NCBI GenBank assembly: GCA_041674525.1
Contig: JBAYVN010000066.1
Span: 1 to 13,491, forward strand
DNA from: SHYQ01 sp041674525
GTDB lineage: Bacteria; Chloroflexota; Dehalococcoidia; UBA2979
Direction of reading: 5' to 3'
DNA: 13,491 nt
Shown piece after piece: positions 6,935-13,491 of this stretch. The translations under genes were made by a program, and so were the position numbers. The first letter of the stretch is position 1, and each line of letters begins with the position of its first letter. Below the pieces are notes generated by a model. That model saw only the letters and a program-made list of their open reading frames with translations. It made no database searches and was not told the DNA's origin.

Positions 6935-7003
6935 TTGGCTGCGACGAAGAAGCCCGCCGCGAAGCCGGCCGCTAAGCCGGCTGCCAAGCCCAAGAAGAAG
7001 TAA
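6935..7003 (+). CDS. 22-residue Lys/Ala/Pro peptide (histone-tail-like)
   Basis: A TTG start follows an AAAGGA ribosome-binding site with a 7-base spacer and reads for 22 codons to a TAA at 7001-7003. The peptide begins MAATK, continues with three KPAA units from residue 6, and ends KPKKK. It has eight lysines and no acidic residues. The Pro, Ala and Lys codons are mixed (CCC/CCG, GCC/GCG/GCT), so the repeat is not simple DNA slippage. An in-frame TAG at 6917-6919 rules out a longer form, and TTG is the only start. The composition matches the lysine-rich tails of bacterial histone H1-like and HU-type proteins, so nucleic-acid binding is a reasonable guess. A perfect hairpin follows 28 bases after the stop. 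Whether the peptide accumulates is unknown. Confidence 0.6.
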   Translation: MAATKKPAAKPAAKPAAKPKKK

Positions 7004-7031
7004 CCCTTCTTCGCCAGCAAGGCGATTCACT

Positions 7032-7065
7032 CAACAGGGCCACCGGGACGCCGGTGGCCCTGTTG
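7032..7065 (+). terminator. Perfect 15-bp terminator-like hairpin
   Basis: The arm at 7032-7046 (CAACAGGGCCACCGG) is the exact reverse complement of 7051-7065, with a GACG loop. The stem is strong and lies 28 bases after the small peptide stop. The tail (TCTGCC) is not U-rich, so it is not a textbook intrinsic terminator. It may instead be an RNA 3'-end stabiliser or a U-less terminator, as proposed in some high-GC bacteria. Confidence 0.7.
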
Positions 7066-7066
7066 T

Positions 7067-7145
7067 CTGCCCGCCACTGCCCGCCACTGCTCGCCGCTGT
7101 CCGGCCCGGTGCTCCGCCCCGGTGATCCGGCCCGGTGATCCGGCC
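7067..7145. repeat. Short tandem repeats (10-bp and 13-bp units)
   Basis: CCGCCACTGC is directly duplicated at 7071-7080 and 7081-7090, followed by a degenerate copy. A 13-bp unit CGGTGATCCGGCC is repeated exactly at 7120-7132 and 7133-7145. A copy with two mismatches precedes them at 7107-7119, and a weaker one with four mismatches at 7094-7106. Neither unit is a multiple of three and no gene lies here. Confidence 0.75.
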
Positions 7146-7150
7146 CGCGG

Positions 7151-7162
7151 GCGTGTACACGC
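7151..7162. repeat. 12-bp perfect palindrome GCGTGTACACGC
   Basis: The sequence is its own reverse complement over 12 bp. It lies between the tandem repeats and the 3' end of the CysQ-like gene. It could be a protein-binding site or chance in GC-rich DNA. No function can be assigned. Confidence 0.5.
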
Positions 7163-7215
7163 GCCACGAGCTGCCCGCAGCGCCAGGTCAGCGCCCGCCG
7201 CGGCATTTCCGGTCG

Positions 7216-8028
7216 CTAGGTGAGCAGCCCGACGCGGCGCAGCAGTGCCAGGCAGTCCGCCGGAGCGCCCGCGACGTACGGTGGGACCTCGATCTGCTGC
7301 GGTGAGAGTGCGATCCGCTCCCCGGCGATCGACATCAGGACACCGCCGACGCCCTCGAGCACGGCGACGCCGCCGGAGACGTCCCACACGGAGCGCGGCC
7401 CCGTGGAGAAGTAGACGTCCGTGTCCACGCCGGCCGCGTGCACCAGCTTCACGGCGGCCGAGCCGCACGGGTAGACCTCGTACGGGATGCGGTACTGGAT
7501 GCGGCGGCGCTCGTAGTCGTTGCGCGAGACCACCACGCGCTCCACCCGGCCGTCGTTGACCAGCTCCGCCATCGGCTGGCCGTTGCGACGGCTCTCGCGG
7601 CGCTCCCCGGCGACCACGCCGGACAGCACGGTGCCGTCCCACGGGAACCCCACCGCGCCGAGGACCAGCCGGTCATCGACGTACAGGCCCACCGACACGC
7701 CGTACTCCGGAAGGCCGCGCAGGAACTCCCGCGTGCCGTCCAGCGGGTCGATCACCCACGTCGCCTCGCCGCGGAGCAGAGGCGCTTCCTCCCCGGACTC
7801 CTCGGAGAGCCAGCGCGCGCCCGGGATGAGCGGCATCAGGCGCTCGTGGAGCACCTCGTCCGCCGCGTAGTCGGCCTCGGTGACGGGCCCGGCCGAGCCC
7901 TTGCTCCCCACCTTCATCGTCGCCTGGGCAAGCACGCCCCGGATCGCCTCGTTCGCGGCGCGCACGGCCGTCTCGACGCCATCACGCACGGAGTCGAGGT
8001 CGATGGCATCGAGGTGGGAAGCGGTCAC
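7216..8028 (-). CDS. Inositol-monophosphatase-family phosphatase (CysQ-like)
   Basis: This 270-residue protein has the full metal-dependent IMPase signature. It includes GPVTEADYAAD (47-57), LSEESGEE with ligand E76, IDPLDGTREF with D94 and D97, and SVWDVSGG with D216 near the C-terminus. GTREFLRGLPEYGVSVGL resembles CysQ and other 3'(2'),5'-bisphosphate nucleotidases more than classical inositol monophosphatases. Histidinol-phosphate or sugar-phosphate phosphatase activity cannot be excluded. The enzyme should be Mg-dependent and act in the cytoplasm, probably recycling pAp or dephosphorylating a small metabolite. The GTG start has a GGAG ribosome-binding site five bases upstream. It is transcribed away from glcD across only 55 bases, so the two promoters must sit close together or overlap. 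Confidence 0.9.
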   Translation of the reverse strand: MTASHLDAIDLDSVRDGVETAVRAANEAIRGVLAQATMKVGSKGSAGPVTEADYAADEVLHERLMPLIPGARWLSEESGEEAPLLRGEATWVIDPLDGTREFLRGLPEYGVSVGLYVDDRLVLGAVGFPWDGTVLSGVVAGERRESRRNGQPMAELVNDGRVERVVVSRNDYERRRIQYRIPYEVYPCGSAAVKLVHAAGVDTDVYFSTGPRSVWDVSGGVAVLEGVGGVLMSIAGERIALSPQQIEVPPYVAGAPADCLALLRRVGLLT

Positions 8029-8031
8029 GGC

Positions 8032-8066
8032 GGCTCCGATCGGGCGCGGTACCCAGGGGCTCCGAT
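8032..8066. promoter_or_regulatory. Direct repeat GGCTCCGAT in the divergent cysQ-like/glcD promoter region
   Basis: GGCTCCGAT occurs at 8032-8040 and again at 8058-8066, with starts 26 bp apart. The first copy, read on the minus strand, includes the GGAG ribosome-binding site of the CysQ-like gene. The second ends two bases before the TACACT box of glcD. A shared regulator site is possible, but with 9-bp units in 55 bp of GC-rich DNA, chance cannot be dismissed. Confidence 0.3.
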
Positions 8067-8068
8067 GC

Positions 8069-8074
8069 TACACT
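8069..8074 (+). promoter_or_regulatory. Candidate extended -10 box (TGC-TACACT) of the glcDEF operon
   Basis: TACACT preceded by TGC ends 9 bases before the glcD ATG at 8084, the same geometry as the box at 183-188. No ribosome-binding site lies between box and ATG, which points to a leaderless mRNA. No -35 hexamer is visible at the usual distance. Confidence 0.55.
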
Positions 8075-8083
8075 CGGCTCGAC

Positions 8084-9538
8084 ATGCCGACGACCGTTCA
8101 CCCGGCCTTCATCGAAGCGCTCGAGCGCGCCGTGGGCCGTCCGCACGTTCTCTCCGCCCCCGAGGACCTCGTCGCCTTCGAGTACGACGCCACCATCGAC
8201 CGCGCCCTGCCGGACGCCGTCGTCCTCCCCCGCACCGCCGAGGAAATCGCCGCCGTGGTGCGAGCGGCGAACGAGCACGACGTGCCGGTCGTTCCCCGCG
8301 GCTCCGGGACCGGGCTCGCCGGGGGCGCGGTGCCGGTCACGGGCGGCGTCGTCGTCGCCCTCACGCGCATGAACCGGATCATCGAGGTGGACGCCGCGAA
8401 CCGCGTCGCGGTGGTCGAGCCGGGGGTCATCAACCTGGCGCTCCAGGACGCGCTCGCGCCGCTGGGACTGGCGTGGCCGCCCGACCCCTCCTCGCAGCGC
8501 ATCTGCACGGTGGGGGGCAACATTGCGAACAACTCGGGCGGACCGCACACGCTCGCCCACGGCTCGACGGTGAACCACGTCCTGGGCCTGGAGGTAGTGC
8601 TCGCCGACGGCCGCATCGTCCACCTCGGCGGCCGTGCGATGGACACGCCGGGCGTCGATCTCCGCGGCCTGCTGGTGGGCTCCGAGGGCACGCTGGGGAT
8701 CGTGACCCAGGCGACGCTGCACCTCGTCCCGGTCGCGCATGCCGTGCGCACGATGCTGGCGATCTTCGACAGCGTGGACGCCGCCTCCGCGGCGGTCTCC
8801 GCGATCATCCGCGGCGGGGTCATCCCCGTGGCGCTGGAGATGCTCGACCAGGCGATCATCCGCATCGTGGAGCCGCGCATCCGCGCCGGGTACCCGTTGG
8901 ACGCGGGCGCCGTGCTCCTGATCGAGGTCGAGGGCCTCGCAGAGGGGATCGCGGTGGAGGCCGAGGCGGTGATCGCCGCCTGCCGCGCCTCCGGGGCCCG
9001 AGAGGTGCGCTCGGCGGACACGCAGCCCGAGCGCGATCGCCTGTGGGAGGCCCGCAAGGCGGGCATCGGCGCGGTGGGCGCCGTCTCCCCGGCCTACTAC
9101 CTTCTGGACGGGGTCGTGCCACGCACGCGGCTGCCGGAGGTGATGCGCCGCGTGCTGGACCTCTCGCAGGCGTACGGGTTCGCCTGCGCCAACATCTTCC
9201 ACGCCGGCGACGGCAACCTGCACCCGATCATCATGTTCGATCCGGCTCTGCCCGGAGCGACGCAGCGCGTGCTGGACCTCGGCGGCGAGATCATGCGGGC
9301 GTGCGTGGACGCGGGCGGCGCGATCACCGGCGAGCACGGCATCGGGCTGGAGAAGCGCGCGTACATGGAGTGGGTGTTCAGCCCGGCGGACCTGGCCGCC
9401 ATGGAACGCGCTCGGCTCGCCTTTGGGAGCGTCGAGCGCTTCAACCCGTGCAAGATCCTGCCGGGCGGGCACGGGTGCGCCGCCGGTCACGCCGAGGAGG
9501 TGGCGCGCCACGCCTCGCGGCCAGGCGTGTACATCTGA
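8084..9538 (+). CDS. glcD: Glycolate oxidase FAD subunit GlcD
   Basis: This 484-residue flavoprotein is close to the usual GlcD length. The N-terminal FAD_binding_4 domain contains PRGSGTGLAGGAVP (71-84, FAD diphosphate contact), VGGNIANNSGGPHTLAHG (143-160) and GSEGTLGIVT (199-208). The C-terminal FAD-oxidase domain has NIFHAGDGNLHPI (370-382) and GGAITGEHGIGLEKR (411-425), with the family's conserved His and Glu residues. GlcD oxidises glycolate (or a close 2-hydroxy acid such as D-lactate) to the keto acid and works with GlcE and GlcF. The frame is open further upstream, but the ATG at 8084 lies 9 bases after a TACACT box and begins the family N-terminus. Its TGA overlaps the glcE ATG. A D-lactate dehydrogenase role is the main alternative; the adjacent glcE and glcF favour glycolate. 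Confidence 0.93.
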   Translation: MPTTVHPAFIEALERAVGRPHVLSAPEDLVAFEYDATIDRALPDAVVLPRTAEEIAAVVRAANEHDVPVVPRGSGTGLAGGAVPVTGGVVVALTRMNRIIEVDAANRVAVVEPGVINLALQDALAPLGLAWPPDPSSQRICTVGGNIANNSGGPHTLAHGSTVNHVLGLEVVLADGRIVHLGGRAMDTPGVDLRGLLVGSEGTLGIVTQATLHLVPVAHAVRTMLAIFDSVDAASAAVSAIIRGGVIPVALEMLDQAIIRIVEPRIRAGYPLDAGAVLLIEVEGLAEGIAVEAEAVIAACRASGAREVRSADTQPERDRLWEARKAGIGAVGAVSPAYYLLDGVVPRTRLPEVMRRVLDLSQAYGFACANIFHAGDGNLHPIIMFDPALPGATQRVLDLGGEIMRACVDAGGAITGEHGIGLEKRAYMEWVFSPADLAAMERARLAFGSVERFNPCKILPGGHGCAAGHAEEVARHASRPGVYI

Positions 9539-10773
9539 TGACGGCCGCCCGCCTGGATACGCTGCGGCGCGCCGTTCCCTCCGACACGGAGCGCGCGGCG
9601 CACGGCTTCGCCATCGACGCGCTGGAGCCGGCGATCGCGTTCAGCCCGAACGATCGCGCCGAGGTGGCGGCGCTGCTGCACGCCGCGGACGAGGCGGGCC
9701 TCGTGGCCGTCCCGCAGGGCGGCCGCACGGCCCTCCACCTGGGCCGCCCGCTGCAGCGCTACGACGTGGCGATCGAGACGCGCGGGCTCGCGCGGGTCGT
9801 CGAGTACGTCCCGGACGACCTGACGCTCACGGTGGAGGCGGGGATCCACCTCGACGCGCTCCAGCAGACGCTGCGGGAGCACGGCCAGTACCTCCCGGTC
9901 GACCCGCCGCCGGACGACCACGTGTCGATCGGTGGCCTGCTGGCGACCGCGCGCTCCGGCGCGTGGCGCGGGCACCTCCCTGCCACGCGGGACCTGCTGC
10001 TGGGCGCCGTGGTGGCGCTGCCCTCCGGCGAGCTGACGGCCTCGGGCGGGCGCGTGGTGAAGAACGTCTCCGGCTACGACCTGCACCGCATGCACACGGG
10101 AGCGCTGGGCGCGTTCGGCGTGATCGTCGAAGCCTCGTTCAAGGTCGCACCACTGCCGGCCGTGACCCGGACGCTCGCCGCGCCCACCGCCACCCTCGTC
10201 GAGGCGGGCACGCTGGCGCTGCGGCTATGGAACGCCGGCCTGGCGGCGCGCGCATTGAGCGTGCTCGGCCCGGAGACCGCGGAGCGCGCCGGCCTCGGCA
10301 GCGGACCCACCGTCCTCATCGAGCTCGCCGGGCTCGATGTGTCGGTGGACCGCTCCTCGGAGCTCGTGCGCGAGGCTGCCCCCCGCGCGGACGAGGCGCC
10401 GGGCGCACCGTGGGACCGCCTGCGCCGCCTGCACGGCGACACGGTGGCGACGGTGATCCGCCTGGGCGTGCCCGCCACGTCCGTCGCCGCGGCGATCGAG
10501 GCTGTGCGCGCCGCGGGGTGCCTCGCGTGGGGGAACGTTGCATCGGGCGCGGTGATCGGCCACGCACCGGACCTGGACGGCGCCGCCATCGAGCGCCTGC
10601 GCGCCTTCGCCACCGAGCAAGGCGGGTTCCTCCAGGTGGAGGCGGGTTCCCGGGCGCTGCGCACGGCAGTGGACCCCTTCGGGCCGGGCGAGGCTGACCT
10701 GGTCCGATCGCTGAAGGCGCGCTTCGACCCCCGCGGCACGCTGAACCGGGGCCGGTGGATGGAGGGCGTGTGA
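9538..10773 (+). CDS. glcE: Glycolate oxidase FAD-binding subunit GlcE
   Basis: This 411-residue paralogue of GlcD keeps the FAD_binding_4 fold. The diphosphate loop reads VPQGGRTALHLG (58-69), followed by DDLTLTVEAG, SIGGLLAT, and GGRVVKNVSGYDLHRMHTGALGAFGVI, the last being the most typical GlcE segment. The C-terminal part is divergent and ends with FDPRGTLNRGRW, a usual ending of this family. GlcE is required together with GlcD and GlcF for membrane-linked glycolate oxidase activity. The ATG overlaps the glcD stop (TGATG), and its TGA overlaps the glcF start (GTGTGA), so translation is coupled throughout. It is slightly longer than the E. coli protein (about 350 residues). No defect is seen. 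Confidence 0.92.
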   Translation: MTAARLDTLRRAVPSDTERAAHGFAIDALEPAIAFSPNDRAEVAALLHAADEAGLVAVPQGGRTALHLGRPLQRYDVAIETRGLARVVEYVPDDLTLTVEAGIHLDALQQTLREHGQYLPVDPPPDDHVSIGGLLATARSGAWRGHLPATRDLLLGAVVALPSGELTASGGRVVKNVSGYDLHRMHTGALGAFGVIVEASFKVAPLPAVTRTLAAPTATLVEAGTLALRLWNAGLAARALSVLGPETAERAGLGSGPTVLIELAGLDVSVDRSSELVREAAPRADEAPGAPWDRLRRLHGDTVATVIRLGVPATSVAAAIEAVRAAGCLAWGNVASGAVIGHAPDLDGAAIERLRAFATEQGGFLQVEAGSRALRTAVDPFGPGEADLVRSLKARFDPRGTLNRGRWMEGV

Positions 10774-12065
10774 CGCCGCGCTTCGTCGGACCGGATGTCC
10801 CGTCGGTCGCGGATCTGCAGAACTGCATCCACTGCGGGTTCTGCCTCCCCGCGTGCCCCACGTACATCGCGACCGGCCAGGAGCTGGAGTCGCCGCGCGG
10901 CCGCCTGCACCTGATCGCCGCGGTGCGCGACGGACGGATCGATGTCACCGGGCGCACGCTGGCGCACTTCGATCGCTGCCTCCAGTGCCGCGCCTGCGAG
11001 ACCGCCTGTCCGTCTGCGGTGCCGTACGGCCGGATCATGGAAGACGCGCGTGCCTCGATCATGGCGAACGCGCCCGCCGCCCGGCCCGCGGCGTGGAGGT
11101 GGCGCGCGTTCCTGCTGCGGCACGTGCTCGCCCGCCCGAAGGCGATGCGCGCGGTGCTCAACCTCGGGCGGCTGTACACCCGCTCCGGCCTCCAGCGCCT
11201 CGCACGCGGCCCGCTGCGGCGGCTCCTCCCGGGGCGCATCGCGCACCTGGAGGCCTCGATCCCGGTGCTCGCGGCCGTGCCGTTCCGCGCGACGGGCACG
11301 CTCGCGTCGCCCGAGGGCGCGTCGGCGCGCGTCGCGCTGCTCCTCGGCTGCATTCACGGCGAACTCACGCCCGCGACGCATGAGGCCACCGTGCGCGTGC
11401 TGGCGCACGCCGGGTGCGAGGTGATAGCACCGCCCGAGCAGGTCTGTTGCGGCGCGCTCCACGTCCACGCCGGGGATGCGGAGACGGCGCGCGCCCTCGC
11501 GCGGCGCAACATCGCCGCGTTCGAGTCGGCCGGGGTGGACGCCGTGATCGTGAACGCGGCGGGGTGCGGCGCGGCGATGAAGGAGTACGGGCGCCTGCTT
11601 CGCCACGACCCGCACTGGTCGGGGCGAGCCGAGCGCTTCGCGGCCTCCGTGCGCGACGTGCTGGAGTACGTCGCGGAGCGCGACTTCGCGCACGGCCTGG
11701 GCCGGGTGGACCGCGTGGTCACGCTCCAGGACGCATGCCACCTCGCGCACGCGCAGCGGGTCCGCGAGGCGCCTCGCCGCATCCTCGCCGCGATTCCCGG
11801 GCTGCGCCTGCACGAGTTGCGGACGCCGGACCGTTGCTGCGGCTCGGCGGGCATCTACTCGTTCGTCCAGCCGGAGCTCTCGGCACAGGTGCTGGCGGCG
11901 AAGATGGACGACATCGGCTCTACCGGCGCGGACCTGGTCTGCACCGCCAACCCGGGGTGCACGCTGCAGCTGCAGGCGGGAGCCGTGCGCACCGGCGCCG
12001 CGCTCGAAGTGCGCCACGTGATCGAGGTGCTGGACGAGGCAGTGCGGGCGGGCGCATCGCGCTGA
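10770..12065 (+). CDS. glcF: Glycolate oxidase iron-sulfur subunit GlcF
   Basis: This 431-residue protein carries two 4Fe-4S clusters: CIHCGFCLPACP (C19, C22, C25, C29) and CLQCRACETACP (C70, C73, C76, C80). Two CCG domains follow: LLGCIHGE...VCCGALHVHAG (CCG at 226-228) and DACHLAHAQ...RCCGSAG (CCG at 356-358). ANPGCTLQLQAG near the end is typical of GlcF. It carries electrons from the flavin subunits to the quinone pool. The GTG at 10770 is preferred because GGAGG lies four bases upstream and it overlaps the glcE stop. A GTG at 10755 in the same frame would put that site inside the gene. It converges on the substrate-binding protein gene with 18 bases between stops and no strong terminator hairpin. 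Confidence 0.94.
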   Translation: MTPRFVGPDVPSVADLQNCIHCGFCLPACPTYIATGQELESPRGRLHLIAAVRDGRIDVTGRTLAHFDRCLQCRACETACPSAVPYGRIMEDARASIMANAPAARPAAWRWRAFLLRHVLARPKAMRAVLNLGRLYTRSGLQRLARGPLRRLLPGRIAHLEASIPVLAAVPFRATGTLASPEGASARVALLLGCIHGELTPATHEATVRVLAHAGCEVIAPPEQVCCGALHVHAGDAETARALARRNIAAFESAGVDAVIVNAAGCGAAMKEYGRLLRHDPHWSGRAERFAASVRDVLEYVAERDFAHGLGRVDRVVTLQDACHLAHAQRVREAPRRILAAIPGLRLHELRTPDRCCGSAGIYSFVQPELSAQVLAAKMDDIGSTGADLVCTANPGCTLQLQAGAVRTGAALEVRHVIEVLDEAVRAGASR

Positions 12066-12083
12066 CCGGGCGGGCGCGCCGGG

Positions 12084-13491
12084 CTAGGCGCGCTGAGGTG
12101 CGCTCCAGGTCGACGACAGGTAGCCGGGGTTGAGGTCGTACGCGCCGAAGTCGTAGCCGCCGATCCCCGGCGCCAGCGAGGCGAACTCCGCGGCGGCGCT
12201 GATCGGCAGCATCGCCGGTCCGTCGTCCAGCAGCAGGCGCTGCGCCGCCCTCGACTTCTCGGCGCGCACCCGCGGATCCGGTGAGGCGAGCGCCGCGCGC
12301 ACCGCGACGTCATACACCGGGTTCGAGTACCCCCACAGCGAGAACTTCCCGGCGATCCCCTCCGTGGTGTGCAGGCGCAGCCCGATGTCGGGCGTGTCCA
12401 GCGTGCCGATGTCGAAGAGGGTTGCCTCGAAGTCCCCGGCCATGAAGGTCTTCTGCCACACATCCGTGGCTCCGCTCTGCAAGCGCGGCTGGAAGCCACC
12501 CTCCTGCAGGCCGTCGGCCACGACCTGCGCCAGCGTCAGCATCAGCGGAAGGTCGGGGAGCGAGAGCCGGAACGCGAGGCCCTCGAAGCCGGCGGCCGCC
12601 AGCAGCCGACGCGCCTCGGCGGGGTCGCGGTGGTAGAGCGGGTGCGCGAGCAGGTCGCCCTCCGGGATCGCGTCGCCGGCGTACGCCGGACCGACCGGCC
12701 CGGACGGGTACGAGCCGTCCACCGCCAGCAGCGCGTCGCGGTCCAGCGACAGCCCGACGGCGCGCCTGACGCGGGCGTCCTGGAACGCTGCAACGTGGCG
12801 CACGGTCGCGCCGTTCTTGGACGGCAGCAGCGACATGCCGAGGCCGCGCATCCGGCGCGCGGGGCGCTTCTGCGCCTTCGCCGGGTCGGGCGGCTGTGTC
12901 CCCGCCGGGTGCACGCGCACGTCGATCTCTCCGCGCTCGAACGCGGCATCGAGTTCACTCGCGATGTCCGCTGCCGCAACGTCGATCGAGGCGAGGAACG
13001 GCCGCAGCTCGCCGGTCGCCGCCGGGCTGGCGGCGAAGCGCAAGGCGCCCCCCTCGCGCCGGGACGGCACCCACGTCCCGCTGCCCACGTGATCAGGCGT
13101 GCCCGCGTACGTGCCGTCGCCCCGCACGGAGGCCGAGGGCGCGGCGAGGAGCTCGAACAGCAGTCCGAACGGCGCCTTGAGGTGGAGCACCACCGTTCGG
13201 CTGTCCGGCCGGTCGATGCGGTCCACCACCTGCGAGAAGAGCCGGTGGCCCTCGGCGGCGCGGCGCTGGAAGTCCGTGCGCACGGCGTCCGCGCTCAGCG
13301 GCTGCTGGGTCCGCGCGCCGTCCGCGTGAAAGCGCTGGCTGTCGCGCAGCGTGAAGCGCACGGTCTGCGGATCGGGGAGCTCCACCGCCCGCGCGATGTC
13401 CTGGTGCACGGACGGGCCGCGCGGATCGACGGCGACGAGGCGCGCGTATGCGAAGAGCTGGTCGTCGGCGTCCAGCGACGGCGATGCGGCA
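12084..13491 (-). CDS. ABC transporter substrate-binding protein, family 5 (partial, N-terminus outside window)
   Basis: The frame is open from the right edge to a TAG at 12084-12086, giving about 468 residues of an SBP_bac_5 (peptide/nickel/opine type) protein. The visible start contains SLDADDQLFAYARLV, matching the early Asp-Pro and Tyr-Leu region of this family. VRFTLRDSQRFHADG and LSADAVRTDFQRR follow. A lobe-II region with RRAVGLSLDRDALL and HRDPAEARRLLAAAGF comes next, and the end region includes DFGAYDLNPGYLSSTWSAP. A GTG at 13409 could be mistaken for a start, but the coding pattern clearly continues upstream of it. The signal peptide and lipobox are not visible. The ligand cannot be predicted, and permease or ATPase genes are not in the window. 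Confidence 0.9.
   Translation of the reverse strand, partial: AASPSLDADDQLFAYARLVAVDPRGPSVHQDIARAVELPDPQTVRFTLRDSQRFHADGARTQQPLSADAVRTDFQRRAAEGHRLFSQVVDRIDRPDSRTVVLHLKAPFGLLFELLAAPSASVRGDGTYAGTPDHVGSGTWVPSRREGGALRFAASPAATGELRPFLASIDVAAADIASELDAAFERGEIDVRVHPAGTQPPDPAKAQKRPARRMRGLGMSLLPSKNGATVRHVAAFQDARVRRAVGLSLDRDALLAVDGSYPSGPVGPAYAGDAIPEGDLLAHPLYHRDPAEARRLLAAAGFEGLAFRLSLPDLPLMLTLAQVVADGLQEGGFQPRLQSGATDVWQKTFMAGDFEATLFDIGTLDTPDIGLRLHTTEGIAGKFSLWGYSNPVYDVAVRAALASPDPRVRAEKSRAAQRLLLDDGPAMLPISAAAEFASLAPGIGGYDFGAYDLNPGYLSSTWSAPQRA

Noticed and set aside
6831..7223. An ATGATG-started plus-strand frame overlapping the small basic peptide
   Set aside because: It is Arg/Pro/Ser-rich without motifs and reads through the terminator hairpin and tandem repeats. 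Its start has only a weak GAGAG ribosome-binding site.
7982..9511. A 509-codon minus-strand frame opposite glcD
   Set aside because: It is antisense to glcD and its His/Arg/Ala-rich translation shows no domain.
7438..9537. A 700-codon open extension upstream of glcE in the same frame
   Set aside because: It runs antisense to the CysQ-like gene and out of frame through glcD. The GlcE family N-terminus and the TGATG overlap place the start at 9538.
10074..12017. A 647-codon open frame on the minus strand opposite glcE and glcF
   Set aside because: It is antisense to two genes with clear flavin and iron-sulfur motifs. Its translation is Arg/Ala/His/Pro-rich with no motif, as expected for a shadow frame in very GC-rich DNA.
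12066..12083. GGCGCGCC palindrome between the convergent stops as a bidirectional terminator
   Set aside because: It is a short self-complementary run with no loop or U-tract and is expected often in this base composition.

Overview
The window is one continuous, very GC-rich stretch (about 70% or more in most genes) of what looks like a bacterial chromosome. The gene content is metabolic and housekeeping: glycolate oxidase, a Lon-family protease, a CysQ/IMPase-type phosphatase and a quinone oxidoreductase. GTG and TTG starts are common, genes abut or overlap, and two genes appear to be transcribed without a leader from a TACACT -10 box. No phage, transposon, CRISPR, tRNA or rRNA sequence is visible. 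Chloroflexota (Thermomicrobia/Dehalococcoidia-like) or another high-GC lineage would fit, but this is a low-confidence inference from composition and gene style only.

Layout, left to right. (1) 1-530, plus strand: the tail of an unidentified acidic protein, then a small two-helix membrane protein. (2) 557-3430, minus strand: an MDR-type quinone oxidoreductase, then a class C beta-lactamase-fold serine hydrolase starting one base after its stop codon, and further downstream a HAD phosphatase whose GC content (about 61%) is clearly below its surroundings. (3) 3431-3641: a divergent control region with a cluster of CACCG/CGGTG half-sites, including a perfect 8-bp inverted repeat, next to a TGC-TACGAT promoter element. 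(4) 3642-6711, plus strand: a YcbZ/LonB-like ATP-dependent protease and, one base after its stop, a small capless HAD-like protein. (5) 6712-7215: a short transcription unit encoding a 22-residue Lys/Ala/Pro peptide, ended by a perfect 15-bp hairpin and followed by short tandem repeats. (6) 7216-8028, minus strand: a CysQ/IMPase-like phosphatase, divergent from (7) 8084-12065, plus strand: a tightly overlapping glcD-glcE-glcF operon. (8) 12084-13491, minus strand: the C-terminal part of a family-5 ABC substrate-binding protein that runs off the right edge.

The best-understood unit is glcDEF. GlcD and GlcE are FAD subunits and GlcF an iron-sulfur subunit; together they oxidise glycolate to glyoxylate and pass the electrons to the respiratory chain. 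The protease gene is preceded by the most conspicuous regulatory sequence in the window. The least explained piece is the short basic peptide gene, with a 10-base complementarity between its leader and the 5' arm of its terminator. I see no clear new multi-gene defence or biosynthetic system. The novelty candidates are the small-peptide locus, the half-site array upstream of the protease, and the leaderless promoter pattern.
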